Source: Clostridiales bacterium UBA7273
GTDB taxonomy: Bacteria; Bacillota; Clostridia; Oscillospirales; Oscillospiraceae
Reading direction: 5' to 3'
NCBI GenBank assembly: GCA_002472405.1
Contig: DKRV01000032.1
Coordinates: 99,004 to 163,003 of the forward strand
DNA: 64,000 nucleotides
Made by a program: the position numbers and the translations under genes. Positions 25,955-33,954 of this stretch are shown piece after piece; position 1 is the stretch's first letter, and every line of letters starts with the position of its first letter. The notes below the pieces were generated by a model, which saw only the letters and a program-made list of their open reading frames with translations, was not told the origin of the DNA and made no database searches.

Positions 25955-26965
25955 TTACGCTTCTTCCGAAATCTTCATGTAATCAATATTATTTTCTATA
26001 TCGCTGACGATATCAGCCTCGGCAAAGGCCTTGGCCTGGCGGATAGCGGCGAAGAATGCCTCGTCGCCGGATGAGCCGTGAGCCTTGATGACGGGCTTTG
26101 AAATACCGAGGAACGCGGTTCCGCCGACCTCATTGGGGTCGATCTTCTTTGCGATACCCTTGACATCGCCCTTTATAACAGCCGCCGCGAGTTTATTCTT
26201 CGTGCTCATCATGAACACCTCTTTAAGCTCCGTAAACAGCCACTTTGCAACGCCCTCGGCGGTTTTGAGGACAATATTGCCGGAAAATCCGTCGCTTACG
26301 ACAACGTCAACGCCGCCGAGCAGCATCGTGCTGCCTTCAACATTGCCGACAAAATTAATTCTACCCTCTTCGCTTGCCGTTTTAAGCAGCTTATACGCTT
26401 CGTGCTGAAGCGCACCACCCTTTGTTTCCTCCGCGCCGATGTTGAGAAGTCCTACGCGCGGCTGAGTGAGGCCCATCATTCTGCGCGCATAGAAGCTGCC
26501 CATGTATGCAAACTGGAGAAGATACTCGGGCGTACACTCGGCATTTGCGCCGCAGTCGATGAGCATTATGCCGTTTTCGCGGCTGGGCAGCACCGGCGCC
26601 ATGGCAGCGCGGCGAACACCCTTGATGCGTTTGACGATAAGCGTAGCTCCGGTGAGCAGAGCGCCGGTCGAGCCGGCGGACACCATTGCGTCGCCCTCGC
26701 CGTTTTTGAGCATGGTAAGCGCGACGGTCATGGATGCATCCTTTTTGCGGCGCGTTGCGGTGCTCGGGTCATCCTCCATTGTAATAACGTCCCGTGCATC
26801 GACGATCTCGATATTGCTCCTGTCCTCGCCGAGATATTTTTCTATCTCTTCCTTGCGGCCGACGAGCACAAGCTCGACTCCGAGCCTGTCGCGCGCATAG
26901 ACAGAGCCTTTGACTATGGCTTCGGGCGCGTTATCGCCGCCCATTGCGTCAACTATTATTTTCAC
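25955..26965 (-). CDS. plsX: Phosphate acyltransferase PlsX
   Basis: A 336-residue enzyme that makes acyl-phosphate from acyl-ACP for phospholipid synthesis. It begins MKIIVDAMGGDNAPE and contains GSTGALLTGATLIVKR, LIDCGANAECTPEYL and VVVSDGFSGNIVLK. The start is GTG 26965, 9 bases after AAGGAGG and inside the end of trmFO (17-base overlap). The acyl-carrier-protein gene that usually follows plsX is missing; rnc comes next. Confidence 0.97.
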   Translation of the reverse strand: MKIIVDAMGGDNAPEAIVKGSVYARDRLGVELVLVGRKEEIEKYLGEDRSNIEIVDARDVITMEDDPSTATRRKKDASMTVALTMLKNGEGDAMVSAGSTGALLTGATLIVKRIKGVRRAAMAPVLPSRENGIMLIDCGANAECTPEYLLQFAYMGSFYARRMMGLTQPRVGLLNIGAEETKGGALQHEAYKLLKTASEEGRINFVGNVEGSTMLLGGVDVVVSDGFSGNIVLKTAEGVAKWLFTELKEVFMMSTKNKLAAAVIKGDVKGIAKKIDPNEVGGTAFLGISKPVIKAHGSSGDEAFFAAIRQAKAFAEADIVSDIENNIDYMKISEEA

Positions 26966-28274
26966 AGCCGAAGACCTCCTTTTTCATAAGTTCTTCAATT
27001 ATTGCCAGACTCCTTGCGGAGATCTCGGCGTTTTTATTGCGTTTGCCCTTGACTCTGTAGCCAAGCGGCGAAATTATTCCGAAGTTAACGTTCATCGGCT
27101 GGAAATCACCGACGCTGCCGCCGGAGATGTACAGGCTAAGAGCGCCGATAGCGGTCTCCTGCGGAAAATCGACCGGAGCAAAGCCGAGCATACGCGATGC
27201 CGTTTCAATGCCGACAAGCATTCCCGACGCTGCCGATTCAACATAGCCCTCAACGCCGGTCATCTGTCCGGCAAAGCTCAGTCGAGGCTCGGCTCTGAAT
27301 CTGTAGTATCTGTCAAGCAGCTTTGGGCTGTTGAGATATGTATTGCGGTGCATTACACCGTAGCGGACAAATTCGGCATTTTTCAGCGCCGGTATCATTG
27401 AAAACACGCGCTTCTGCTCGCCCCATGTGAGATGAGTCTGGAAGCCGACGATGTTATACAGCGTTCCGTCAGCATTATCGCGCCGCAGCTGCACAACGGC
27501 GTAATTTTCGTGCCCCGTGCGCGGATCGCGCAGGCCGACAGGCTTCATCGGGCCGTAGCGCAGAGTATCCTCTCCGCGGCGAGCCATGACCTCGACCGGC
27601 ATGCAGCCTTCAAAAACGCCGCCGTCGTCAAAGCCGTGGACGGCCGCCTCCTTCGCCGCGCAAAGCTCGCGGACAAATGCTTTGTACTCGGCTTCGTCCA
27701 TCGGGCAGTTTACATAATCTGCCGTGCCCTTATCGTAGCGCGATGCGAAAAACGCGCTTTCCATGTCAACACTCTCAAGCGTTACGATAGGCGCGACGGC
27801 ATCGTAAAAATGCAGTCCCTCGCCGCCGCACAGGGAAGCGATCTTATCTGCAAGCGCGTCGCTCGTTAAAGGCCCCGTTGCAACGATGCACTCCCCGTCA
27901 GGAAACTCCATTGCTTCCTCGGGTACTATCTCGATATTATCGCACGAGGCCAGCTTTTCGGTTATGTATCGCGCAAAGCCCTCTCTGTCAACGGCAAGCG
28001 CGCCGCCGGCAGCGACCTTGTTTGCATCCGCGCTTTCCATGATAAGCGAGCCCATTTTTCGCATCTCGGCCTTCAAAAGGCCGACGGCATTGGTAAGCTC
28101 ATCGCTGCGCAGCGAGTTTGAGCAAACAAGCTCGGCAAAATATTCGGATGTGTGCGCAGGAGTCATCTTTGCCGGCTTCATTTCGTAAAGCCGAACTTTT
28201 ATTCCCCTCTTGGCAAGCTGCCAGGCACATTCGCTGCCCGCAAGCCCCGCTCCGAGGACTGTGACCTCATTCAT
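26949..28274 (-). CDS. trmFO: Methylenetetrahydrofolate-tRNA-(uracil-5-)-methyltransferase TrmFO
   Basis: A 441-residue FAD enzyme that forms m5U54 in tRNA using methylene-THF. The FAD-binding VLGAGLAGSECAW is at the N-terminus. ELVCSNSLRSDELTNAVGLLK includes the conserved cysteine, and GQMTGVEGYVESAASG and NVNFGIISPL follow. It sits between topA and plsX, as topA-trmFO in most Firmicutes. Overlap with plsX is 17 bases. Confidence 0.97.
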   Translation of the reverse strand: MNEVTVLGAGLAGSECAWQLAKRGIKVRLYEMKPAKMTPAHTSEYFAELVCSNSLRSDELTNAVGLLKAEMRKMGSLIMESADANKVAAGGALAVDREGFARYITEKLASCDNIEIVPEEAMEFPDGECIVATGPLTSDALADKIASLCGGEGLHFYDAVAPIVTLESVDMESAFFASRYDKGTADYVNCPMDEAEYKAFVRELCAAKEAAVHGFDDGGVFEGCMPVEVMARRGEDTLRYGPMKPVGLRDPRTGHENYAVVQLRRDNADGTLYNIVGFQTHLTWGEQKRVFSMIPALKNAEFVRYGVMHRNTYLNSPKLLDRYYRFRAEPRLSFAGQMTGVEGYVESAASGMLVGIETASRMLGFAPVDFPQETAIGALSLYISGGSVGDFQPMNVNFGIISPLGYRVKGKRNKNAEISARSLAIIEELMKKEVFGCENNS

Positions 28275-28277
28275 AAT

Positions 28278-30521
28278 TTATTCCTTGGCCTTTTTTGCTG
28301 TAGTTTTCTTTTTCGCCGCCGGCTTCTTTTCGGCGGTCTTTTTATCCTCGTCCTTGCTCTCGGCAGCGGCTTTCTTCTTATAGCCGCGCTTATCCTCGGG
28401 CACGAACTCCGGGCAATCCTCGTTTATGCAGAACGCTTTCTGTCTGCCGCGTCCGCTGGGCTTAAAGAGCGTTTTGCCGCAGCTCGGGCAATTATCCTTT
28501 GTCGGCACATACCAGGTCATGAAGCCCTTGATCTCGCTGCCGTCGGCAGCCGTGCCTCGCCACGGGCAGTCGGCTCCACGCTCGCAGGCGTAATAGGTGT
28601 TGCCCTTCTTCGATGTGCGCTTTAAAATTCTGCTGCCGCACTTGGGGCATTTGCCGGGCATTTCGATAACGATAGGCTTTGTGAAACTGCACTCGGGATA
28701 AGCCGGGCATGCAAGGAAACGGCCGAAGCGGCCGGATTTAACGACCATCTGGCGGCCGCAGACATCGCAGTATTCGTCGCTCAGCTCATCGGGCACCTTG
28801 ATCCTGACGCCGTCAAGCGCCTTTTCCGCTTCTTCAAGCTCGGTGCTGAAATCGCCGTAAAAGCTGCGCAGCAGCTCCTTCCAATAGAGCTTGCCGCTTT
28901 CGACCTCGTCAAGCTCCTCTTCCATGTGGTTTGTGAATTTAAGATCGACGATATCGGGGAAGCGCTCCTCCATAAGCTGGGTAACGATCTCGCCGAGATT
29001 TGTGGGTTTGAGGTATTTGCCGTCCTTGACGACGTACTCATGCGAGGTTATCGTCGATATAGTCGGAGCATAGGTCGAAGGACGGCCGATGCCCTTTTCC
29101 TCCATTGCGCGGATGAGCGTAGCCTCGGTATACCGTGCAGGGGGCTGAGTAAATTGCTGCTCGGGGAGCATTTTTTCGAGGAATACCTGCTCTCCCTCCT
29201 CAAGAGACGGCAGCTTGCTGCGCGGCTCGTCGCTTTCTTCGTCCTTGCCCTCCTCGTACACCGCCGTGTAGCCGGCAAAACGCATCTCGGAGTAGTTGGC
29301 GCGGAACACATAGCCTGCCGAATCGACATCGACAACGACGTTATCATACACTGCATTTGCCATCTGGCACGCGGTAAAGCGGCCCCAGATCAGACGATAA
29401 AGGCGATACTGCTCGTTAGTAAGATCCTTTCGCACAACGTCGGGACTAAGCTCAATATTTGTCGGACGGATAGCCTCGTGCGCGTCCTGCGCGCCGGATT
29501 TGGTTTTAAACACGCGGAACGAGCCGTGGTAGTATTCCTGCCCGTAGTGGTCGATTATATAGTTTTTCGCTGCCATAAGCGCTTCGTCGGAAAGGCGCAA
29601 GGAGTCGGTTCGCATGTAGGTTATAAGGCCGACGGTGCCGTAGCCTTTGATATCAACGCCTTCATAAAGCTGCTGCGCGATCGACATGGTGCGGCGCGGC
29701 GTCATGCCGAGCCGGCGGCTTGCCTCCTGCTGGAGGGTCGATGTGATAAACGGAGGTGACGGGCTGCGGTGCTTTTTGCCGCGCTTGACCGTTTTCACCT
29801 TAAACGGCGCATCCTTTGTTGCGTTGATTACGGTGTTTACCTCGTCCTCGGATTTAAGCTCGAGCTTCTTATCGTCTTTTCCGTAGAAACGAGCCGTGAA
29901 CTTTGCTTCGCCCTCGCTCTCGAGCATGGCGTCAAGCAGCCAGTATTCCTCGCTGTTAAAGCTTCGTATCTCGTTTTCTCGGTCAACGACCATGCGCGTT
30001 GCAACAGACTGCACTCTACCTGCCGAAAGGCCGCGGCGGATCTTTTTCCAAAGCAGCGGCGAGAGCTTATAGCCGACAAGGCGGTCGAGCAGTCTGCGCG
30101 CCTGCTGGGCATCGACAAGATTATTGTCGATATCACGGGGCTTATTGATGCTGTCGGTAACTACTTTTTTGGTTATCTCGTTGAATGTGACGCGTCTTGC
30201 TCTTTCGTCGGAAAGCGCAAGCAGCTCTTTTAAATGCCACGATATTGCTTCTCCCTCGCGGTCCGGGTCGGTTGCAAGGTAGACGGTTTTTGCGTTTTTG
30301 CTGAGCTTCTTTAGCTCGTCAATGATCTCCTTGTGATCCTTCACAGGGATATACTTCGGCTCAAAATCGTTTTCTATATCAATTCCGAGGGTGCTCTTGG
30401 GCAGATCGCGCAAGTGTCCCATGGACGCAACAACTTTGTAATCGGTTCCGAGATATTTCTCGATCGTCTTGGCCTTGGCCGGTGACTCGACTATAACCAG
30501 ATTCTTTTTTGCACTGGGCAT
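28278..30521 (-). CDS. topA: DNA topoisomerase I
   Basis: A 747-residue type IA topoisomerase. The TOPRIM domain (LVIVESPAKAKTIEKYLG, then TDPDREGEAISWHL) is at the N-terminus, and the active tyrosine lies in GLITYMRTDS near residue 300. Three C-terminal zinc modules (CDVCG, CPKCG, CPSCG) precede a Lys/Ala-rich tail (KKPAAKKKTTAKKAK) that probably binds DNA or RNA polymerase. It relaxes negative supercoils. An ATG preceded by GAGG is the start; dprA ends 10 bases upstream. Confidence 0.98.
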   Translation of the reverse strand: MPSAKKNLVIVESPAKAKTIEKYLGTDYKVVASMGHLRDLPKSTLGIDIENDFEPKYIPVKDHKEIIDELKKLSKNAKTVYLATDPDREGEAISWHLKELLALSDERARRVTFNEITKKVVTDSINKPRDIDNNLVDAQQARRLLDRLVGYKLSPLLWKKIRRGLSAGRVQSVATRMVVDRENEIRSFNSEEYWLLDAMLESEGEAKFTARFYGKDDKKLELKSEDEVNTVINATKDAPFKVKTVKRGKKHRSPSPPFITSTLQQEASRRLGMTPRRTMSIAQQLYEGVDIKGYGTVGLITYMRTDSLRLSDEALMAAKNYIIDHYGQEYYHGSFRVFKTKSGAQDAHEAIRPTNIELSPDVVRKDLTNEQYRLYRLIWGRFTACQMANAVYDNVVVDVDSAGYVFRANYSEMRFAGYTAVYEEGKDEESDEPRSKLPSLEEGEQVFLEKMLPEQQFTQPPARYTEATLIRAMEEKGIGRPSTYAPTISTITSHEYVVKDGKYLKPTNLGEIVTQLMEERFPDIVDLKFTNHMEEELDEVESGKLYWKELLRSFYGDFSTELEEAEKALDGVRIKVPDELSDEYCDVCGRQMVVKSGRFGRFLACPAYPECSFTKPIVIEMPGKCPKCGSRILKRTSKKGNTYYACERGADCPWRGTAADGSEIKGFMTWYVPTKDNCPSCGKTLFKPSGRGRQKAFCINEDCPEFVPEDKRGYKKKAAAESKDEDKKTAEKKPAAKKKTTAKKAKE

Positions 30522-30530
30522 CGGGTATCC

Positions 30531-31739
30531 TCATTTCATCTTAATATTTAAAGTAAAGCGCTTGCCCGTCTCCTGCCGGACATATCCCTTGATCTGCAGC
30601 AGCGTAAGCTCGGCAAGCACTTTTGCCGGTGCAAGTCCGCTGCGCTCAATGATCGTGTCAACATGAATCGAAGCTTCATCCATTGCTCCGATTATCTTCA
30701 GCTGACTCGGGCTTAAGCTCTCCAATTGTTTCTGCAAGTCAATATAAGCCGCGTTGGATGCCTTGTCAATAACTTTTTTCGCCCTTTTTTCGGCACGAGG
30801 CTCTTTTCGCGGCGCGCTATCGGCCTTCGGTATCACTCCCGAAGGCATTTCAAATTCAACTTTTCTCACCTTTCCCGGATAAAGAGCTGCAAACTCGCTG
30901 ACTACCTCCCAGCCGTTTGTAACAGGCTTTGCACCTTCTTTTATCAGCAGGTTTGTCCCCTCACAATTGGGCTGATCGGCATTTCCCGGGACGGCGAATA
31001 TCTCCTTGCCCTGATCGGCAGCCTCGTTTACGAAAAGCCGGGTACCGCTCTTGAGCGGTGCTTCGATAACCGCAACTCCAAGCGACAGTCCGCTTGTTAT
31101 GCGATTTCTTGCCCTGAAAAACGAGCCGTAGGGCTTGGTGCCGGGCGCATATTCGCTCACGAGAGCGCCGTGCATGACAACATCCTGCGAAAAGCGGCTT
31201 TTATCCAGCTCATGCGGAAGTCCGAGCACGCCTATCACCCTGCCGTCGGCAAGAAGAGCACCCTCTGCCGCTGCTGAGTCTATCCCCATCGTAAGCCCGG
31301 ATATGACCGTCGCGCCGCATTTTGCTATCTCGTAGCCCATGCGCATGCCCATCTTTATACCATACGGCGTTGCCTTGCGCGTGCCGATAACGGCTATGGC
31401 AGGCTCGGCGTCAATGTCGGGCAGCTTTCCTTTTACATATATAACTGCCGGAGGAAGATGAATATTTCTAAGGCGCTCGGGGTAGATATCCTCGTTCATG
31501 GTGACAACGTCGATGCCCGTGTTATCGCATTTTTCAAATATACGCTTTGCCTCGTCAAGATCGCGCTTTTCAAGCTCCTCCGCGCCTTCGATATTGCGCG
31601 GCAAAAGTCGCGTTATCTCGCCCACCGGGGAAAAGTACATTTCTTCGGGGCTTCCGTAGTATTTTAGAAGCGAGGTTATCGCCCTCGGGCCAATGCGCGG
31701 CGAAGTTGAAAGCCACAGCCAGTAAATAACGTCGTTCAT
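30531..31739 (-). CDS. dprA: DNA-processing protein DprA
   Basis: A 402-residue protein. It has an N-terminal SAM-like region (LSTSPRIGPRAI), the Rossmann core AVIGTRKATPYG, ISGLTMGIDSAAAEGAL, YGSFFRARNRITSGLS, and VPGNADQPNCEGTNLLI, and a C-terminal winged-helix DML1-like domain. DprA protects incoming single-stranded DNA and loads RecA during transformation. With the ComEC start at 1-345 it suggests retained competence, though dprA is also kept in bacteria not known to be competent. dprA-topA-trmFO is a conserved Firmicutes order. Confidence 0.96.
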   Translation of the reverse strand: MNDVIYWLWLSTSPRIGPRAITSLLKYYGSPEEMYFSPVGEITRLLPRNIEGAEELEKRDLDEAKRIFEKCDNTGIDVVTMNEDIYPERLRNIHLPPAVIYVKGKLPDIDAEPAIAVIGTRKATPYGIKMGMRMGYEIAKCGATVISGLTMGIDSAAAEGALLADGRVIGVLGLPHELDKSRFSQDVVMHGALVSEYAPGTKPYGSFFRARNRITSGLSLGVAVIEAPLKSGTRLFVNEAADQGKEIFAVPGNADQPNCEGTNLLIKEGAKPVTNGWEVVSEFAALYPGKVRKVEFEMPSGVIPKADSAPRKEPRAEKRAKKVIDKASNAAYIDLQKQLESLSPSQLKIIGAMDEASIHVDTIIERSGLAPAKVLAELTLLQIKGYVRQETGKRFTLNIKMK

Positions 31740-31742
31740 ACA

Positions 31743-32492
31743 CTACCTCGACATTTCCCACATGATAACGGATGCGGCGATCGCCGCGTTTAACGACTCA
31801 GAGTGCGAGTTCATCGGGATTATAAGCTCTCCGCCGCATATGTCGAGAAGCTCTCGGCTGAGTCCCCTGCCCTCGCTGCCGATGGCAACGGCACTTCTGT
31901 GAAGCTCGGCATTTCGGATGTCGGCTGCCTTATCGCTCAGCGCCGCGCCGAAAAGCGGAAGGCACTGCCTCCTCGTAAATTCGTCAAGCTCTTTAATGCT
32001 CATTTTCAGCACTCTTTGCCGGAATATCGCACCCATGCTTGCGCGCACGGTCTTGGGGTTATACAGATCCGCACACGCGCCGACCATGATAACGGCGTCG
32101 ATGTCAAATGCGTTAGCACTTCTTATTATCGTTCCGACGTTTCCGGGATCCTGAAGATTTTCGATAACTATGGCTCGCATTATGCGCTCATCGCGGCTTT
32201 GCTGCGGAATTTTCACCGTAAACACAGGGCCGGGGCCTGATTTCAGTGGCGATGCGTATTCGACGAGATCAGCCGGTGCGCAATACTGCTCGGTTTCCGC
32301 CGGAAGCTCCTCGGTATGCGCTCCCTCACGCCACAGCACCTGCACGATCTCCGCCCCGTATTCCAGCGCTTCCCGAAGTGTTTTTTCTCCGTCGCATATG
32401 AATTGTCCGACCTCGCTGCGGTATGCCGGGTCTGACGCAACTGCGCGCATATGGCATATTATTCTGTTTTTTCTTGAGCTTATCTTTTCCAT
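31743..32492 (-). CDS. TrmH/SpoU-family RNA 2'-O-methyltransferase
   Basis: A 249-residue SPOUT enzyme. It has an N-terminal substrate-binding domain (ISSRKNRIICHMRAV) and knot motifs NLQDPGNVGTIIRSANAF, IGSEGRGLS and IPMNSHSESLNAAIAASV. It methylates a ribose in rRNA or tRNA; the target is not predictable. Start is ATG 32492. It stands at the head of the long minus-strand cluster. A promoter lies so close upstream that the transcript would begin 2-3 bases before the ATG, and no ribosome site is seen. Confidence 0.93.
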   Translation of the reverse strand: MEKISSRKNRIICHMRAVASDPAYRSEVGQFICDGEKTLREALEYGAEIVQVLWREGAHTEELPAETEQYCAPADLVEYASPLKSGPGPVFTVKIPQQSRDERIMRAIVIENLQDPGNVGTIIRSANAFDIDAVIMVGACADLYNPKTVRASMGAIFRQRVLKMSIKELDEFTRRQCLPLFGAALSDKAADIRNAELHRSAVAIGSEGRGLSRELLDICGGELIIPMNSHSESLNAAIAASVIMWEMSR

Positions 32493-32500
32493 AAAACTTA

Positions 32501-32529
32501 ATTTATATCATATTATTATAATTTGTCAA
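32501..32529 (-). promoter_or_regulatory. Promoter of the spoU-dprA-topA cluster
   Basis: On the minus strand -35 TTGACA (32529-32524), then TATAAA (32507-32502, 16-base spacer) or ATAAAT (17). The predicted start of transcription is near 32494, two or three bases before the ATG at 32492. A second TATAAT at 32520-32515 has no matching -35. Confidence 0.7.
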
Positions 32530-32552
32530 ACCTACATTAGATATATAACGGC

Positions 32553-32579
32553 AAAAAACCGCGTCGGGCGCGGTTTTTT
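32553..32579 (-). terminator. Terminator after the phosphodiester glycosidase gene
   Basis: AAAAAACCGCG (32553-32563) pairs with CGCGGTTTTTT (32569-32579), with a 5-base loop. It is 6 bases past the stop codon and ends the pyrH-frr-polC cluster. Confidence 0.92.
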
Positions 32580-32585
32580 GAAATG

Positions 32586-33923
32586 TCAGCCGTATATCCA
32601 TGCATTCGGCATATAGCGGCAGGTTATGGCCGGGTTCGAGCATTTTGTCACATACTCGCCGTCATACCACATCACAGAGCTTGTGCCGCCGTCCATGTTC
32701 ATTGCCTGATACGCGTCGTATCCGAGCAGGATCTCCGTGCAGTCCGGCAGGCCGATACCAAGCGAGCGGCCGACCAGACGTCCCTCTATAACGAGCATCA
32801 TAACATCGCCGTCGGATGCCTGAGCAATAACGGTGCGCGGCTGGATCGAGCGGAAGCCCGACTGCTCGTCGATAAGTGCCTTGCCGTCAACTATCAGCGC
32901 CGGCGAAAACTCGACCGCGTCGCGGACGTTTGAGGCAACGCTCGTGTCCGCATCAACGATGTACATCTTATCGTCGGTTCTGAACTCCATACGCTTTCTG
33001 CCGTAAGTGACGTGATATCCATACTCCTTGCCTTCACATACGGCAAGGCCGTCAACCGTTCCGCCGTTTCCGACGCCTTCGGGATCGTAAAATCCGCTGG
33101 CGTTTACGCCGATGATGCCATTGCATCTGGGCACAAAATCCTCAAGCAGCTCACCATAGCCGCCGATATGCGCAGCGGCACAGCAGCGCATTTTTGACGA
33201 GTCCTTGAGTATCGCAAGAACGCCCTGGTATCCCGAGCCTTTTATGCGTACAAGCAGCACTCCTTTTTTCGCGTTTATCGCGAGCACCTGGTCGCCCTGC
33301 TTTGTCTGTATTGTTGTTCCGTCATCGTCAAGTCCGGCCTCGTTTATGTCAAGCTCCATGAGAGATTTCTTGTCATACTCCGGATGCGATTTTAGATATG
33401 ATTCAAGTGATGACTTGTCTATCTCGTCAAAAAGCTCATAGAAGCTGCCGTCGTCTTTTTCCTCGACCTTGTGCTTCCACTCGCTTTCAATGCCCTGCTG
33501 CTTCTCGGTCGCGTTGTCTACCCGGCTCATTACGTCGGCAATAACGTCATCGGGGAAAAACAGCTCGGCCAGCCAATGGTGGCTCATTGTCTGCATTGCA
33601 GTCTCTATGTAAGCATCACGCAAATTTTTTATAAACGGCACGTTCGTATAAACGACAAAGGTATAAAGTCCTGCAAGAACAGCAATTATGCAGAAAAACA
33701 CGATAAAGCCCTTTCTGCGCTTTGCGGCCTTTTTCTTCTTTTTGACTTTGCGTACCCTGTCCTCCGCCGCAGTGACGTTAACGGTCTCGCGAACAGGCTC
33801 CAGCTTTACACGCGCCGCAGCTTTTGGCGCAGCGGCTTTTTGGGGTGCCGGTCTTGCTTTTGCCTGCGTCGGCGCAGCAGTATGCCTTGTCGATTTTGAG
33901 CTGAATATTTTTATTTGAAACAC
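32586..33923 (-). CDS. Membrane-anchored phosphodiester glycosidase-domain (NAGPA-like) protein
   Basis: Up to 445 residues. A basic, Ala/Lys-rich cytoplasmic N-terminus (to about residue 72) leads into one membrane helix (FIVFFCIIAVLAGLYTFVVY), then a linker and a C-terminal domain with the NAGPA/DUF2233 marks GVNASGFYDPEG, PRTVIAQASDG and AMNMDGGTSSVMWYDG. Such proteins remove phosphodiester-linked sugars and in Firmicutes are often tied to wall or exopolysaccharide metabolism. The start is odd: the only standard codon, GTG 33923, overlaps the AGAAGG ribosome site; an ATA at 33914 is better placed. Last gene of its cluster. Confidence 0.87.
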   Translation of the reverse strand: MFQIKIFSSKSTRHTAAPTQAKARPAPQKAAAPKAAARVKLEPVRETVNVTAAEDRVRKVKKKKKAAKRRKGFIVFFCIIAVLAGLYTFVVYTNVPFIKNLRDAYIETAMQTMSHHWLAELFFPDDVIADVMSRVDNATEKQQGIESEWKHKVEEKDDGSFYELFDEIDKSSLESYLKSHPEYDKKSLMELDINEAGLDDDGTTIQTKQGDQVLAINAKKGVLLVRIKGSGYQGVLAILKDSSKMRCCAAAHIGGYGELLEDFVPRCNGIIGVNASGFYDPEGVGNGGTVDGLAVCEGKEYGYHVTYGRKRMEFRTDDKMYIVDADTSVASNVRDAVEFSPALIVDGKALIDEQSGFRSIQPRTVIAQASDGDVMMLVIEGRLVGRSLGIGLPDCTEILLGYDAYQAMNMDGGTSSVMWYDGEYVTKCSNPAITCRYMPNAWIYG

Positions 33924-33954
33924 CTTCTATCTGTTTCGGTTTCGGTTTGAGTCA

